Notes: generated from the sequence alone by a model not told the origin. DNA of 64,000 nt from Mytilus galloprovincialis (GCF_965363235.1 NC_134844.1:71851497-71915496); one strand, 5' to 3'; positions 1 to 12,618 are shown, counted from the first letter of the stretch. A program made the numbers and translations.

Positions 1-134
1 TTCAACGCTTTTTCACAATCAGCACGGACTTTTCACTGTCTCGTTTAGTTGACACAAACATAAACAGTTCACCTGTTCTATTTTTTAAAGGAATTGACCG
101 GTACAGCAATTTTTAAATAAATTTTAGAAGGAGG

Positions 135-275
135 AAAAAACTTACCGGCCGACTGCAGTTTCCATCGTTTGCCCTCGTTCTGAGGCGACGTCGCTATTAA
201 CGATGATTGAAACAGTAGAAGGGGACGTAATTCTTTTCCCCGCGTTTTTCCGTAACGCTAAAAATTTATAGAGTT
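135..275 (-). other. Conserved structured block in each U2 spacer: possible first exon or unknown ncRNA
   Basis: On the minus strand there is a TATAAATTTT motif (about 261-270), then a CpG-rich segment with several foldbacks: GCGTT/AACGC, GGGGA/TCCCC, and a long stem with ATCGTT/AACGAT and GTTTC/GAAAC pairs enclosing the palindrome GCGACGTCGC (185-194). It ends with ATGGAAACTGCAGTCGGCCG (165-146) followed directly by a perfect 5' splice site GTAAGT (145-140). This resembles promoter, 5' UTR, start codon and donor of a first coding exon (M-E-T-A-V-G-...). No acceptor or second exon is evident within the unit. It has no Sm site in the right place and matches no snRNA I know. It recurs in all complete units. 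Confidence 0.4.
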
Positions 276-392
276 TCTTTTTAGGAACGAGAATACATTA
301 ATACACTGACATGTGCTGTTATAAATACAAGCAAGCGACAACAAAAATATTACATTACAAGAAAAGAAAAGAACTTTTTAGAGAACAGACAT

Positions 393-409
393 AAAAAAAA
401 AAAAAAAAA
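393..409 (+). repeat. A17-18 homopolymer in each unit
   Basis: A run of 17 A in the leftmost units and mostly 18 to the right. It accounts for most of the 1180/1181 bp period difference. It lies about 220 bp downstream of U2 and reads as poly-T on the U2 strand. Confidence 0.9.
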
Positions 410-613
410 GAAAATGCAACTTATTTTACATGCACGAGAAGTAGAATGATTTACAACAATGAGTAAAACTATACAATTTACGCAAACTCCTTAAATAAGA
501 AAGATATATAGAAAAAGTACACATGTAGTGCTCAGTGAAAAGCATTAGAGAATATTTTACTGGGGCTGTTTCGCAGGCTATTGAAGGGAAAGCTATTTTT
601 CTATTTTAATTTT

Positions 614-630
614 CTCCCCAAACAGGGGAG
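614..630 (-). terminator. GC hairpin immediately 3' of U2 with 3'-box-like sequence (every unit)
   Basis: CTCCCC-TGTTT-GGGGAG forms a perfect 6-bp stem directly after the predicted U2 end. GTTT sits in the loop, and an A-rich stretch ending AAAATAGA follows (to about 594). Together they resemble a spread-out snRNA 3' box (GTTT N AAA R NN AGA) used for Integrator-dependent 3' processing. The hairpin could also be part of the pre-U2 tail. Confidence 0.45.
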
Positions 631-817
631 TGAGCCGATCCTGGAGGTACTGCAATACCAGGCCAACTCGTGGCAAGAGCGGTGCAAGCACCTAACATCT
701 CACCTAGTTGCAAAAATCAGTTTAATATCGAAGTACCCACATGGGGTACGTATCAGATATTAAGCTGATAAGAACAGATACTACACTTTGATCTTAGCCA
801 AAAGGCCGAGAAGCGAT
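631..817 (-). ncRNA. U2: U2 spliceosomal snRNA, copy 1 (reference copy)
   Basis: U2 snRNA pairs with the intron branch site in the spliceosome. Read on the minus strand the RNA starts AUCGCUUCUCGGCCUUUUGG, the canonical U2 5' end. GUAGUA, which pairs with the branch site, is at nt 34-39. The stem IIa repeat UAUCAG...CUGAUA follows, then an Sm-protein site CUGAUUUUUG at nt 98-107, then stem-loop III and stem-loop IV with the UAUUGCAGUACC loop bound by U2B''/U2A'. The AUCAAAGUGUAG spelling (one extra A relative to human) is the form I recall from Drosophila. Length is 187 nt against about 187-190 in animals. The 3' end is set just before a GC hairpin and may be off by 1-3 nt. Confidence 0.97.
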
Positions 818-860
818 ACTCAAATCTTTCCGAGTTTCCAAAGCCTACAAATCCTATTTC

Positions 861-877
861 TTACTCAAACACGGTGT
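861..877 (-). promoter_or_regulatory. PSE-like element of U2 promoter (repeated in every unit)
   Basis: On the minus strand ACACCGTGTTTGAGTAAG lies about 45-60 bp upstream of the U2 start. It resembles the snRNA proximal sequence element bound by SNAPc (vertebrate form about YCACCGTGN3TNTAAA) and is at the expected place. No TATA box lies at -30, which suits a pol II snRNA gene. The call rests on position and motif only. Confidence 0.6.
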
Positions 878-1100
878 TTTAATTTTAACCAAAGCTACAC
901 AAATTTTGCAAATTTATATACAAAAAGCACACGAAACACGAGATCTTGATTTGCTTCAAATACCTGACAGCATGAAACGATTTCTGCATGACAAAACGGG
1001 TGTGAAAATAAAAAGCGGCTTGTGAAATACGACAAGTCGCGAGAATACATTTTTAAACGTATATCATACGTTTACGTATTTAATCTTAATCGAACGAAAT

Positions 1101-1114
1101 AACATGATCATGTT
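1101..1114. promoter_or_regulatory. Perfect 14-bp palindrome in U2 upstream spacer (each internal unit)
   Basis: AACATGATCATGTT is fully self-complementary and sits about 285-300 bp upstream of the U2 start. Just beyond it are two CCTAGG palindromes (about 1122-1157). It could be a distal enhancer or protein-dimer site; no known factor is assigned. It is absent from the array-edge unit. Confidence 0.4.
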
Positions 1115-1810
1115 GATTCATCCTAGGTCCGACGAACGCAGTTTTTAAAGCCTAGGAAATTTCATTAATCAGAAAATAAATTCAACGCTTTTTCACAATC
1201 AGCACGGACTTTTCACTGTCTCGTTTAGTTGACACAAACATAAACAGTTCACCTGTTCTATTTTTTAAAGGAATTGACCGGTACAGCAATTTTTAAATAA
1301 ATTTTAGAAGGAGGAAAAAACTTACCGGCCGACTGCAGTTTCCATCGTTTGCCCTCGTTCTGAGGCGACGTCGCTATTAACGATGATTGAAACAGTAGAA
1401 GGGGACGTAATTCTTTTCCCCGCGTTTTTCCGTAACGCTAAAAATTTATAGAGTTTCTTTTTAGGAACGAGAATACATTAATACACTGACATGTGCTGTT
1501 ATAAATACAAGCAAGCGACAACAAAAATATTACATTACAAGAAAAGAAAAGAACTTTTTAGAGAACAGACATAAAAAAAAAAAAAAAAAGAAAATGCAAC
1601 TTATTTTACATGCACGAGAAGTAGAATGATTTACAACAATGAGTAAAACTATACAATTTACGCAAACTCCTTAAATAAGAAAGATATATAGAAAAAGTAC
1701 ACATGTAGTGCTCAGTGAAAAGCATTAGAGAATATTTTACTGGGGCTGTTTCGCAGGCTATTGAAGGGAAAGCTATTTTTCTATTTTAATTTTCTCCCCA
1801 AACAGGGGAG

Positions 1811-1997
1811 TGAGCCGATCCTGGAGGTACTGCAATACCAGGCCAACTCGTGGCAAGAGCGGTGCAAGCACCTAACATCTCACCTAGTTGCAAAAATCAG
1901 TTTAATATCGAAGTACCCACATGGGGTACGTATCAGATATTAAGCTGATAAGAACAGATACTACACTTTGATCTTAGCCAAAAGGCCGAGAAGCGAT
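1811..1997 (-). ncRNA. U2: U2 snRNA, copy 2
   Basis: No difference seen from copy 1, including flanks. Confidence 0.96.
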
Positions 1998-2990
1998 ACT
2001 CAAATCTTTCCGAGTTTCCAAAGCCTACAAATCCTATTTCTTACTCAAACACGGTGTTTTAATTTTAACCAAAGCTACACAAATTTTGCAAATTTATATA
2101 CAAAAAGCACACGAAACACGAGATCTTGATTTGCTTCAAATACCTGACAGCATGAAACGATTTCTGCATGACAAAACGGGTGTGAAAATAAAAAGCGGCT
2201 TGTGAAATACGACAAGTCGCGAGAATACATTTTTAAACGTATATCATACGTTTACGTATTTAATCTTAATCGAACGAAATAACATGATCATGTTGATTCA
2301 TCCTAGGTCCGACGAACGCAGTTTTTAAAGCCTAGGAAATTTCATTAATCAGAAAATAAATTCAACGCTTTTTCACAATCAGCACGGACTTTTCACTGTC
2401 TCGTTTAGTTGACACAAACATAAACAGTTCACCTGTTCTATTTTTTAAAGGAATTGACCGGTACAGCAATTTTTAAATAAATTTTAGAAGGAGGAAAAAA
2501 CTTACCGGCCGACTGCAGTTTCCATCGTTTGCCCTCGTTCTGAGGCGACGTCGCTATTAACGATGATTGAAACAGTAGAAGGGGACGTAATTCTTTTCCC
2601 CGCGTTTTTCCGTAACGCTAAAAATTTATAGAGTTTCTTTTTAGGAACGAGAATACATTAATACACTGACATGTGCTGTTATAAATACAAGCAAGCGACA
2701 ACAAAAATATTACATTACAAGAAAAGAAAAGAACTTTTTAGAGAACAGACATAAAAAAAAAAAAAAAAAGAAAATGCAACTTATTTTACATGCACGAGAA
2801 GTAGAATGATTTACAACAATGAGTAAAACTATACAATTTACGCAAACTCCTTAAATAAGAAAGATATATAGAAAAAGTACACATGTAGTGCTCAGTGAAA
2901 AGCATTAGAGAATATTTTACTGGGGCTGTTTCGCAGGCTATTGAAGGGAAAGCTATTTTTCTATTTTAATTTTCTCCCCAAACAGGGGAG

Positions 2991-3177
2991 TGAGCCGATC
3001 CTGGAGGTACTGCAATACCAGGCCAACTCGTGGCAAGAGCGGTGCAAGCACCTAACATCTCACCTAGTTGCAAAAATCAGTTTAATATCGAAGTACCCAC
3101 ATGGGGTACGTATCAGATATTAAGCTGATAAGAACAGATACTACACTTTGATCTTAGCCAAAAGGCCGAGAAGCGAT
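2991..3177 (-). ncRNA. U2: U2 snRNA, copy 3
   Basis: No difference seen from copy 1. Confidence 0.96.
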
Positions 3178-4170
3178 ACTCAAATCTTTCCGAGTTTCCA
3201 AAGCCTACAAATCCTATTTCTTACTCAAACACGGTGTTTTAATTTTAACCAAAGCTACACAAATTTTGCAAATTTATATACAAAAAGCACACGAAACACG
3301 AGATCTTGATTTGCTTCAAATACCTGACAGCATGAAACGATTTCTGCATGACAAAACGGGTGTGAAAATAAAAAGCGGCTTGTGAAATACGACAAGTCGC
3401 GAGAATACATTTTTAAACGTATATCATACGTTTACGTATTTAATCTTAATCGAACGAAATAACATGATCATGTTGATTCATCCTAGGTCCGACGAACGCA
3501 GTTTTTAAAGCCTAGGAAATTTCATTAATCAGAAAATAAATTCAACGCTTTTTCACAATCAGCACGGACTTTTCACTGTCTCGTTTAGTTGACACAAACA
3601 TAAACAGTTCACCTGTTCTATTTTTTAAAGGAATTGACCGGTACAGCAATTTTTAAATAAATTTTAGAAGGAGGAAAAAACTTACCGGCCGACTGCAGTT
3701 TCCATCGTTTGCCCTCGTTCTGAGGCGACGTCGCTATTAACGATGATTGAAACAGTAGAAGGGGACGTAATTCTTTTCCCCGCGTTTTTCCGTAACGCTA
3801 AAAATTTATAGAGTTTCTTTTTAGGAACGAGAATACATTAATACACTGACATGTGCTGTTATAAATACAAGCAAGCGACAACAAAAATATTACATTACAA
3901 GAAAAGAAAAGAACTTTTTAGAGAACAGACATAAAAAAAAAAAAAAAAAGAAAATGCAACTTATTTTACATGCACGAGAAGTAGAATGATTTACAACAAT
4001 GAGTAAAACTATACAATTTACGCAAACTCCTTAAATAAGAAAGATATATAGAAAAAGTACACATGTAGTGCTCAGTGAAAAGCATTAGAGAATATTTTAC
4101 TGGGGCTGTTTCGCAGGCTATTGAAGGGAAAGCTATTTTTCTATTTTAATTTTCTCCCCAAACAGGGGAG

Positions 4171-4357
4171 TGAGCCGATCCTGGAGGTACTGCAATACCA
4201 GGCCAACTCGTGGCAAGAGCGGTGCAAGCACCTAACATCTCACCTAGTTGCAAAAATCAGTTTAATATCGAAGTACCCACATGGGGTACGTATCAGATAT
4301 TAAGCTGATAAGAACAGATACTACACTTTGATCTTAGCCAAAAGGCCGAGAAGCGAT
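4171..4357 (-). ncRNA. U2: U2 snRNA, copy 4
   Basis: No difference seen from copy 1. Confidence 0.96.
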
Positions 4358-5350
4358 ACTCAAATCTTTCCGAGTTTCCAAAGCCTACAAATCCTATTTC
4401 TTACTCAAACACGGTGTTTTAATTTTAACCAAAGCTACACAAATTTTGCAAATTTATATACAAAAAGCACACGAAACACGAGATCTTGATTTGCTTCAAA
4501 TACCTGACAGCATGAAACGATTTCTGCATGACAAAACGGGTGTGAAAATAAAAAGCGGCTTGTGAAATACGACAAGTCGCGAGAATACATTTTTAAACGT
4601 ATATCATACGTTTACGTATTTAATCTTAATCGAACGAAATAACATGATCATGTTGATTCATCCTAGGTCCGACGAACGCAGTTTTTAAAGCCTAGGAAAT
4701 TTCATTAATCAGAAAATAAATTCAACGCTTTTTCACAATCAGCACGGACTTTTCACTGTCTCGTTTAGTTGACACAAACATAAACAGTTCACCTGTTCTA
4801 TTTTTTAAAGGAATTGACCGGTACAGCAATTTTTAAATAAATTTTAGAAGGAGGAAAAAACTTACCGGCCGACTGCAGTTTCCATCGTTTGCCCTCGTTC
4901 TGAGGCGACGTCGCTATTAACGATGATTGAAACAGTAGAAGGGGACGTAATTCTTTTCCCCGCGTTTTTCCGTAACGCTAAAAATTTATAGAGTTTCTTT
5001 TTAGGAACGAGAATACATTAATACACTGACATGTGCTGTTATAAATACAAGCAAGCGACAACAAAAATATTACATTACAAGAAAAGAAAAGAACTTTTTA
5101 GAGAACAGACATAAAAAAAAAAAAAAAAAGAAAATGCAACTTATTTTACATGCACGAGAAGTAGAATGATTTACAACAATGAGTAAAACTATACAATTTA
5201 CGCAAACTCCTTAAATAAGAAAGATATATAGAAAAAGTACACATGTAGTGCTCAGTGAAAAGCATTAGAGAATATTTTACTGGGGCTGTTTCGCAGGCTA
5301 TTGAAGGGAAAGCTATTTTTCTATTTTAATTTTCTCCCCAAACAGGGGAG

Positions 5351-5537
5351 TGAGCCGATCCTGGAGGTACTGCAATACCAGGCCAACTCGTGGCAAGAGC
5401 GGTGCAAGCACCTAACATCTCACCTAGTTGCAAAAATCAGTTTAATATCGAAGTACCCACATGGGGTACGTATCAGATATTAAGCTGATAAGAACAGATA
5501 CTACACTTTGATCTTAGCCAAAAGGCCGAGAAGCGAT
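5351..5537 (-). ncRNA. U2: U2 snRNA, copy 5
   Basis: No difference seen from copy 1. Confidence 0.96.
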
Positions 5538-6530
5538 ACTCAAATCTTTCCGAGTTTCCAAAGCCTACAAATCCTATTTCTTACTCAAACACGGTGTTTT
5601 AATTTTAACCAAAGCTACACAAATTTTGCAAATTTATATACAAAAAGCACACGAAACACGAGATCTTGATTTGCTTCAAATACCTGACAGCATGAAACGA
5701 TTTCTGCATGACAAAACGGGTGTGAAAATAAAAAGCGGCTTGTGAAATACGACAAGTCGCGAGAATACATTTTTAAACGTATATCATACGTTTACGTATT
5801 TAATCTTAATCGAACGAAATAACATGATCATGTTGATTCATCCTAGGTCCGACGAACGCAGTTTTTAAAGCCTAGGAAATTTCATTAATCAGAAAATAAA
5901 TTCAACGCTTTTTCACAATCAGCACGGACTTTTCACTGTCTCGTTTAGTTGACACAAACATAAACAGTTCACCTGTTCTATTTTTTAAAGGAATTGACCG
6001 GTACAGCAATTTTTAAATAAATTTTAGAAGGAGGAAAAAACTTACCGGCCGACTGCAGTTTCCATCGTTTGCCCTCGTTCTGAGGCGACGTCGCTATTAA
6101 CGATGATTGAAACAGTAGAAGGGGACGTAATTCTTTTCCCCGCGTTTTTCCGTAACGCTAAAAATTTATAGAGTTTCTTTTTAGGAACGAGAATACATTA
6201 ATACACTGACATGTGCTGTTATAAATACAAGCAAGCGACAACAAAAATATTACATTACAAGAAAAGAAAAGAACTTTTTAGAGAACAGACATAAAAAAAA
6301 AAAAAAAAAGAAAATGCAACTTATTTTACATGCACGAGAAGTAGAATGATTTACAACAATGAGTAAAACTATACAATTTACGCAAACTCCTTAAATAAGA
6401 AAGATATATAGAAAAAGTACACATGTAGTGCTCAGTGAAAAGCATTAGAGAATATTTTACTGGGGCTGTTTCGCAGGCTATTGAAGGGAAAGCTATTTTT
6501 CTATTTTAATTTTCTCCCCAAACAGGGGAG

Positions 6531-6717
6531 TGAGCCGATCCTGGAGGTACTGCAATACCAGGCCAACTCGTGGCAAGAGCGGTGCAAGCACCTAACATCT
6601 CACCTAGTTGCAAAAATCAGTTTAATATCGAAGTACCCACATGGGGTACGTATCAGATATTAAGCTGATAAGAACAGATACTACACTTTGATCTTAGCCA
6701 AAAGGCCGAGAAGCGAT
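6531..6717 (-). ncRNA. U2: U2 snRNA, copy 6
   Basis: No difference seen from copy 1. Confidence 0.96.
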
Positions 6718-7709
6718 ACTCAAATCTTTCCGAGTTTCCAAAGCCTACAAATCCTATTTCTTACTCAAACACGGTGTTTTAATTTTAACCAAAGCTACAC
6801 AAATTTTGCAAATTTATATACAAAAAGCACACGAAACACGAGATCTTGATTTGCTTCAAATACCTGACAGCATGAAACGATTTCTGCATGACAAAACGGG
6901 TGTGAAAATAAAAAGCGGCTTGTGAAATACGACAAGTCGCGAGAATACATTTTTAAACGTATATCATACGTTTACGTATTTAATCTTAATCGAACGAAAT
7001 AACATGATCATGTTGATTCATCCTAGGTCCGACGAACGCAGTTTTTAAAGCCTAGGAAATTTCATTAATCAGAAAATAAATTCAACGCTTTTTCACAATC
7101 AGCACGGACTTTTCACTGTCTCGTTTAGTTGACACAAACATAAACAGTTCACCTGTTCTATTTTTTAAAGGAATTGACCGGTACAGCAATTTTTAAATAA
7201 ATTTTAGAAGGAGGAAAAAACTTACCGGCCGACTGCAGTTTCCATCGTTTGCCCTCGTTCTGAGGCGACGTCGCTATTAACGATGATTGAAACAGTAGAA
7301 GGGACGTAATTCTTTTCCCCGCGTTTTTCCGTAACGCTAAAAATTTATAGAGTTTCTTTTTAGGAACGAGAATACATTAATACACTGACATGTGCTGTTA
7401 TAAATACAAGCAAGCGACAACAAAAATATTACATTACAAGAAAAGAAAAGAACTTTTTAGAGAACAGACATAAAAAAAAAAAAAAAAAGAAAATGCAACT
7501 TATTTTACATGCACGAGAAGTAGAATGATTTACAACAATGAGTAAAACTATACAATTTACGCAAACTCCTTAAATAAGAAAGATATATAGAAAAAGTACA
7601 CATGTAGTGCTCAGTGAAAAGCATTAGAGAATATTTTACTGGGGCTGTTTCGCAGGCTATTGAAGGGAAAGCTATTTTTCTATTTTAATTTTCTCCCCAA
7701 ACAGGGGAG

Positions 7710-7896
7710 TGAGCCGATCCTGGAGGTACTGCAATACCAGGCCAACTCGTGGCAAGAGCGGTGCAAGCACCTAACATCTCACCTAGTTGCAAAAATCAGT
7801 TTAATATCGAAGTACCCACATGGGGTACGTATCAGATATTAAGCTGATAAGAACAGATACTACACTTTGATCTTAGCCAAAAGGCCGAGAAGCGAT
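7710..7896 (-). ncRNA. U2: U2 snRNA, copy 7
   Basis: RNA region as copy 1. The spacer has one G fewer in a GGGG run near 7300, the first length change seen from the left. Confidence 0.96.
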
Positions 7897-8888
7897 ACTC
7901 AAATCTTTCCGAGTTTCCAAAGCCTACAAATCCTATTTCTTACTCAAACACGGTGTTTTAATTTTAACCAAAGCTACACAAATTTTGCAAATTTATATAC
8001 AAAAAGCACACGAAACACGAGATCTTGATTTGCTTCAAATACCTGACAGCATGAAACGATTTCTGCATGACAAAACGGGTGTGAAAATAAAAAGCGGCTT
8101 GTGAAATACGACAAGTCGCGAGAATACATTTTTAAACGTATATCATACGTTTACGTATTTAATCTTAATCGAACGAAATAACATGATCATGTTGATTCAT
8201 CCTAGGTCCGACGAACGCAGTTTTAAAGCCTAGGAAATTTCATTAATCAGAAAATAAATTCAACGCTTTTTCACAATCAGCACGGACTTTTCACTGTCTC
8301 GTTTAGTTGACACAAACATAAACAGTTCACCTGTTCTATTTTTTAAAGGAATTGACCGGTACAGCAATTTTTAAATAAATTTTAGAAGGAGGAAAAAACT
8401 TACCGGCCGACTGCAGTTTCCATCGTTTGCCCTCGTTCTGAGGCGACGTCGCTATTAACGATGATTGAAACAGTAGAAGGGGACGTAATTCTTTTCCCCG
8501 CGTTTTTCCGTAACGCTAAAAATTTATAGAGTTTCTTTTTAGGAACGAGAATACATTAATACACTGACATGTGCTGTTATAAATACAAGCAAGCGACAAC
8601 AAAAATATTACATTACAAGAAAAGAAAAGAACTTTTTAGAGAACAGACATAAAAAAAAAAAAAAAAAGAAAATGCAACTTATTTTACATGCACGAGAAGT
8701 AGAATGATTTACAACAATGAGTAAAACTATACAATTTACGCAAACTCCTTAAATAAGAAAGATATATAGAAAAAGTACACATGTAGTGCTCAGTGAAAAG
8801 CATTAGAGAATATTTTACTGGGGCTGTTTCGCAGGCTATTGAAGGGAAAGCTATTTTTCTATTTTAATTTTCTCCCCAAACAGGGGAG

Positions 8889-9075
8889 TGAGCCGATCCT
8901 GGAGGTACTGCAATACCAGGCCAACTCGTGGCAAGAGCGGTGCAAGCACCTAACATCTCACCTAGTTGCAAAAATCAGTTTAATATCGAAGTACCCACAT
9001 GGGGTACGTATCAGATATTAAGCTGATAAGAACAGATACTACACTTTGATCTTAGCCAAAAGGCCGAGAAGCGAT
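8889..9075 (-). ncRNA. U2: U2 snRNA, copy 8
   Basis: RNA region as copy 1. The T5 run of the spacer near 8220 is one base short. Confidence 0.96.
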
Positions 9076-10068
9076 ACTCAAATCTTTCCGAGTTTCCAAA
9101 GCCTACAAATCCTATTTCTTACTCAAACACGGTGTTTTAATTTTAACCAAAGCTACACAAATTTTGCAAATTTATATACAAAAAGCACACGAAACACGAG
9201 ATCTTGATTTGCTTCAAATACCTGACAGCATGAAACGATTTCTGCATGACAAAACGGGTGTGAAAATAAAAAGCGGCTTGTGAAATACGACAAGTCGCGA
9301 GAATACATTTTTAAACGTATATCATACGTTTACGTATTTAATCTTAATCGAACGAAATAACATGATCATGTTGATTCATCCTAGGTCCGACGAACGCAGT
9401 TTTTAAAGCCTAGGAAATTTCATTAATCAGAAAATAAATTCAACGCTTTTTCACAATCAGCACGGACTTTTCACTGTCTCGTTTAGTTGACACAAACATA
9501 AACAGTTCACCTGTTCTATTTTTTAAAGGAATTGACCGGTACAGCAATTTTTAAATAAATTTTAGAAGGAGGAAAAAACTTACCGGCCGACTGCAGTTTC
9601 CATCGTTTGCCCTCGTTCTGAGGCGACGTCGCTATTAACGATGATTGAAACAGTAGAAGGGGACGTAATTCTTTTCCCCGCGTTTTTCCGTAACGCTAAA
9701 ATTTATAGAGTTTCTTTTTAGGAACGAGAATACATTAATACACTGACATGTGCTGTTATAAATACAAGCAAGCGACAACAAAAATATTACATTACAAGAA
9801 AAGAAAAGAACTTTTTAGAGAACAGACATAAAAAAAAAAAAAAAAAAGAAAATGCAACTTATTTTACATGCACGAGAAGTAGAATGATTTACAACAATGA
9901 GTAAAACTATACAATTTACGCAAACTCCTTAAATAAGAAAGATATATAGAAAAAGTACACATGTAGTGCTCAGTGAAAAGCATTAGAGAATATTTTACTG
10001 GGGCTGTTTCGCAGGCTATTGAAGGGAAAGCTATTTTTCTATTTTAATTTTCTCCCCAAACAGGGGAG

Positions 10069-10255
10069 TGAGCCGATCCTGGAGGTACTGCAATACCAGG
10101 CCAACTCGTGGCAAGAGCGGTGCAAGCACCTAACATCTCACCTAGTTGCAAAAATCAGTTTAATATCGAAGTACCCACATGGGGTACGTATCAGATATTA
10201 AGCTGATAAGAACAGATACTACACTTTGATCTTAGCCAAAAGGCCGAGAAGCGAT
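10069..10255 (-). ncRNA. U2: U2 snRNA, copy 9
   Basis: RNA region as copy 1. The spacer A5 run near 9697 is one base short. Confidence 0.96.
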
Positions 10256-11249
10256 ACTCAAATCTTTCCGAGTTTCCAAAGCCTACAAATCCTATTTCTT
10301 ACTCAAACACGGTGTTTTAATTTTAACCAAAGCTACACAAATTTTGCAAATTTATATACAAAAAGCACACGAAACACGAGATCTTGATTTGCTTCAAATA
10401 CCTGACAGCATGAAACGATTTCTGCATGACAAAACGGGTGTGAAAATAAAAAGCGGCTTGTGAAATACGACAAGTCGCGAGAATACATTTTTAAACGTAT
10501 ATCATACGTTTACGTATTTAATCTTAATCGAACGAAATAACATGATCATGTTGATTCATCCTAGGTCCGACGAACGCAGTTTTTAAAGCCTAGGAAATTT
10601 CATTAATCAGAAAATAAATTCAACGCTTTTTCACAATCAGCACGGACTTTTCACTGTCTCGTTTAGTTGACACAAACATAAACAGTTCACCTGTTCTATT
10701 TTTTAAAGGAATTGACCGGTACAGCAATTTTTAAATAAATTTTAGAAGGAGGAAAAAACTTACCGGCCGACTGCAGTTTCCATCGTTTGCCCTCGTTCTG
10801 AGGCGACGTCGCTATTAACGATGATTGAAACAGTAGAAGGGGACGTAATTCTTTTCCCCGCGTTTTTCCGTAACGCTAAAAATTTATAGAGTTTCTTTTT
10901 AGGAACGAGAATACATTAATACACTGACATGTGCTGTTATAAATACAAGCAAGCGACAACAAAAAATATTACATTACAAGAAAAGAAAAGAACTTTTTAG
11001 AGAACAGACATAAAAAAAAAAAAAAAAAGAAAATGCAACTTATTTTACATGCACGAGAAGTAGAATGATTTACAACAATGAGTAAAACTATACAATTTAC
11101 GCAAACTCCTTAAATAAGAAAGATATATAGAAAAAGTACACATGTAGTGCTCAGTGAAAAGCATTAGAGAATATTTTACTGGGGCTGTTTCGCAGGCTAT
11201 TGAAGGGAAAGCTATTTTTCTATTTTAATTTTCTCCCCAAACAGGGGAG

Positions 11250-11436
11250 TGAGCCGATCCTGGAGGTACTGCAATACCAGGCCAACTCGTGGCAAGAGCG
11301 GTGCAAGCACCTAACATCTCACCTAGTTGCAAAAATCAGTTTAATATCGAAGTACCCACATGGGGTACGTATCAGATATTAAGCTGATAAGAACAGATAC
11401 TACACTTTGATCTTAGCCAAAAGGCCGAGAAGCGAT
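11250..11436 (-). ncRNA. U2: U2 snRNA, copy 10
   Basis: RNA region as copy 1. Spacer bases are gained near 10963 and, upstream of the gene, near 11622 and 11777. Confidence 0.96.
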
Positions 11437-12431
11437 ACTCAAATCTTTCCGAGTTTCCAAAGCCTACAAATCCTATTTCTTACTCAAACACGGTGTTTTA
11501 ATTTTAACCAAAGCTACACAAATTTTGCAAATTTATATACAAAAAGCACACGAAACACGAGATCTTGATTTGCTTCAAATACCTGACAGCATGAAACGAT
11601 TTCTGCATGACAAAACGGGTGTGGAAAATAAAAAGCGGCTTGTGAAATACGACAAGTCGCGAGAATACATTTTTAAACGTATATCATACGTTTACGTATT
11701 TAATCTTAATCGAACGAAATAACATGATCATGTTGATTCATCCTAGGTCCGACGAACGCAGTTTTTAAAGCCTAGGAAAATTTCATTAATCAGAAAATAA
11801 ATTCAACGCTTTTTCACAATCAGCACGGACTTTTCACTGTCTCGTTTAGTTGACACAAACATAAACAGTTCACCTGTTCTATTTTTTAAAGGAATTGACC
11901 GGTACAGCAATTTTTAAATAAATTTTAGAAGGAGGAAAAAACTTACCGGCCGACTGCAGTTTCCATCGTTTGCCCTCGTTCTGAGGCGACGTCGCTATTA
12001 ACGATGATTGAAACAGTAGAAGGGGACGTAATTCTTTTCCCCGCGTTTTTCCGTAACGCTAAAAATTTATAGAGTTTCTTTTTAGGAACGAGAATACATT
12101 AATACACTGACATGTGCTGTTATAAATACAAGCAAGCGACAACAAAAATATTACATTACAAGAAAAGAAAAGAACTTTTTAGAGAACAGACATAAAAAAA
12201 AAAAAAAAAAGAAAATGCAACTTATTTTACATGCACGAGAAGTAGAATGATTTACAACAATGAGTAAAACTATACAATTTACGCAAACTCCTTAAATAAG
12301 AAAGATATATAGAAAAAGTACACATGTAGTGCTCAGTGAAAAGCATTAGAGAATATTTTACTGGGGCTGTTTCGCAGGCTATTGAAGGGAAAGCTATTTT
12401 TCTATTTTAATTTTCTCCCCAAACAGGGGAG

Positions 12432-12618
12432 TGAGCCGATCCTGGAGGTACTGCAATACCAGGCCAACTCGTGGCAAGAGCGGTGCAAGCACCTAACATC
12501 TCACCTAGTTGCAAAAATCAGTTTAATATCGAAGTACCCACATGGGGTACGTATCAGATATTAAGCTGATAAGAACAGATACTACACTTTGATCTTAGCC
12601 AAAAGGCCGAGAAGCGAT
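12432..12618 (-). ncRNA. U2: U2 snRNA, copy 11
   Basis: RNA region as copy 1. Confidence 0.96.

Noticed and set aside
135-262. U1-like (ACTTACC) or U4-like (GAGGCG...ATTGAAA) snRNA on the plus strand
   Set aside because: Similarity is limited to a few short words. There is no Sm site or correct stem order, and the ACTTACC is better explained as a splice donor on the other strand.
135-275. Spliced-leader RNA gene
   Set aside because: A donor after a short leader is suggestive, but no Sm site follows and trans-splicing is not known in molluscs.
581-763. A 60-codon plus-strand frame repeated in nearly every unit
   Set aside because: It lacks a normal ATG (it opens at TTG), lies antisense across the U2 gene, and is constant only because U2 is constant.
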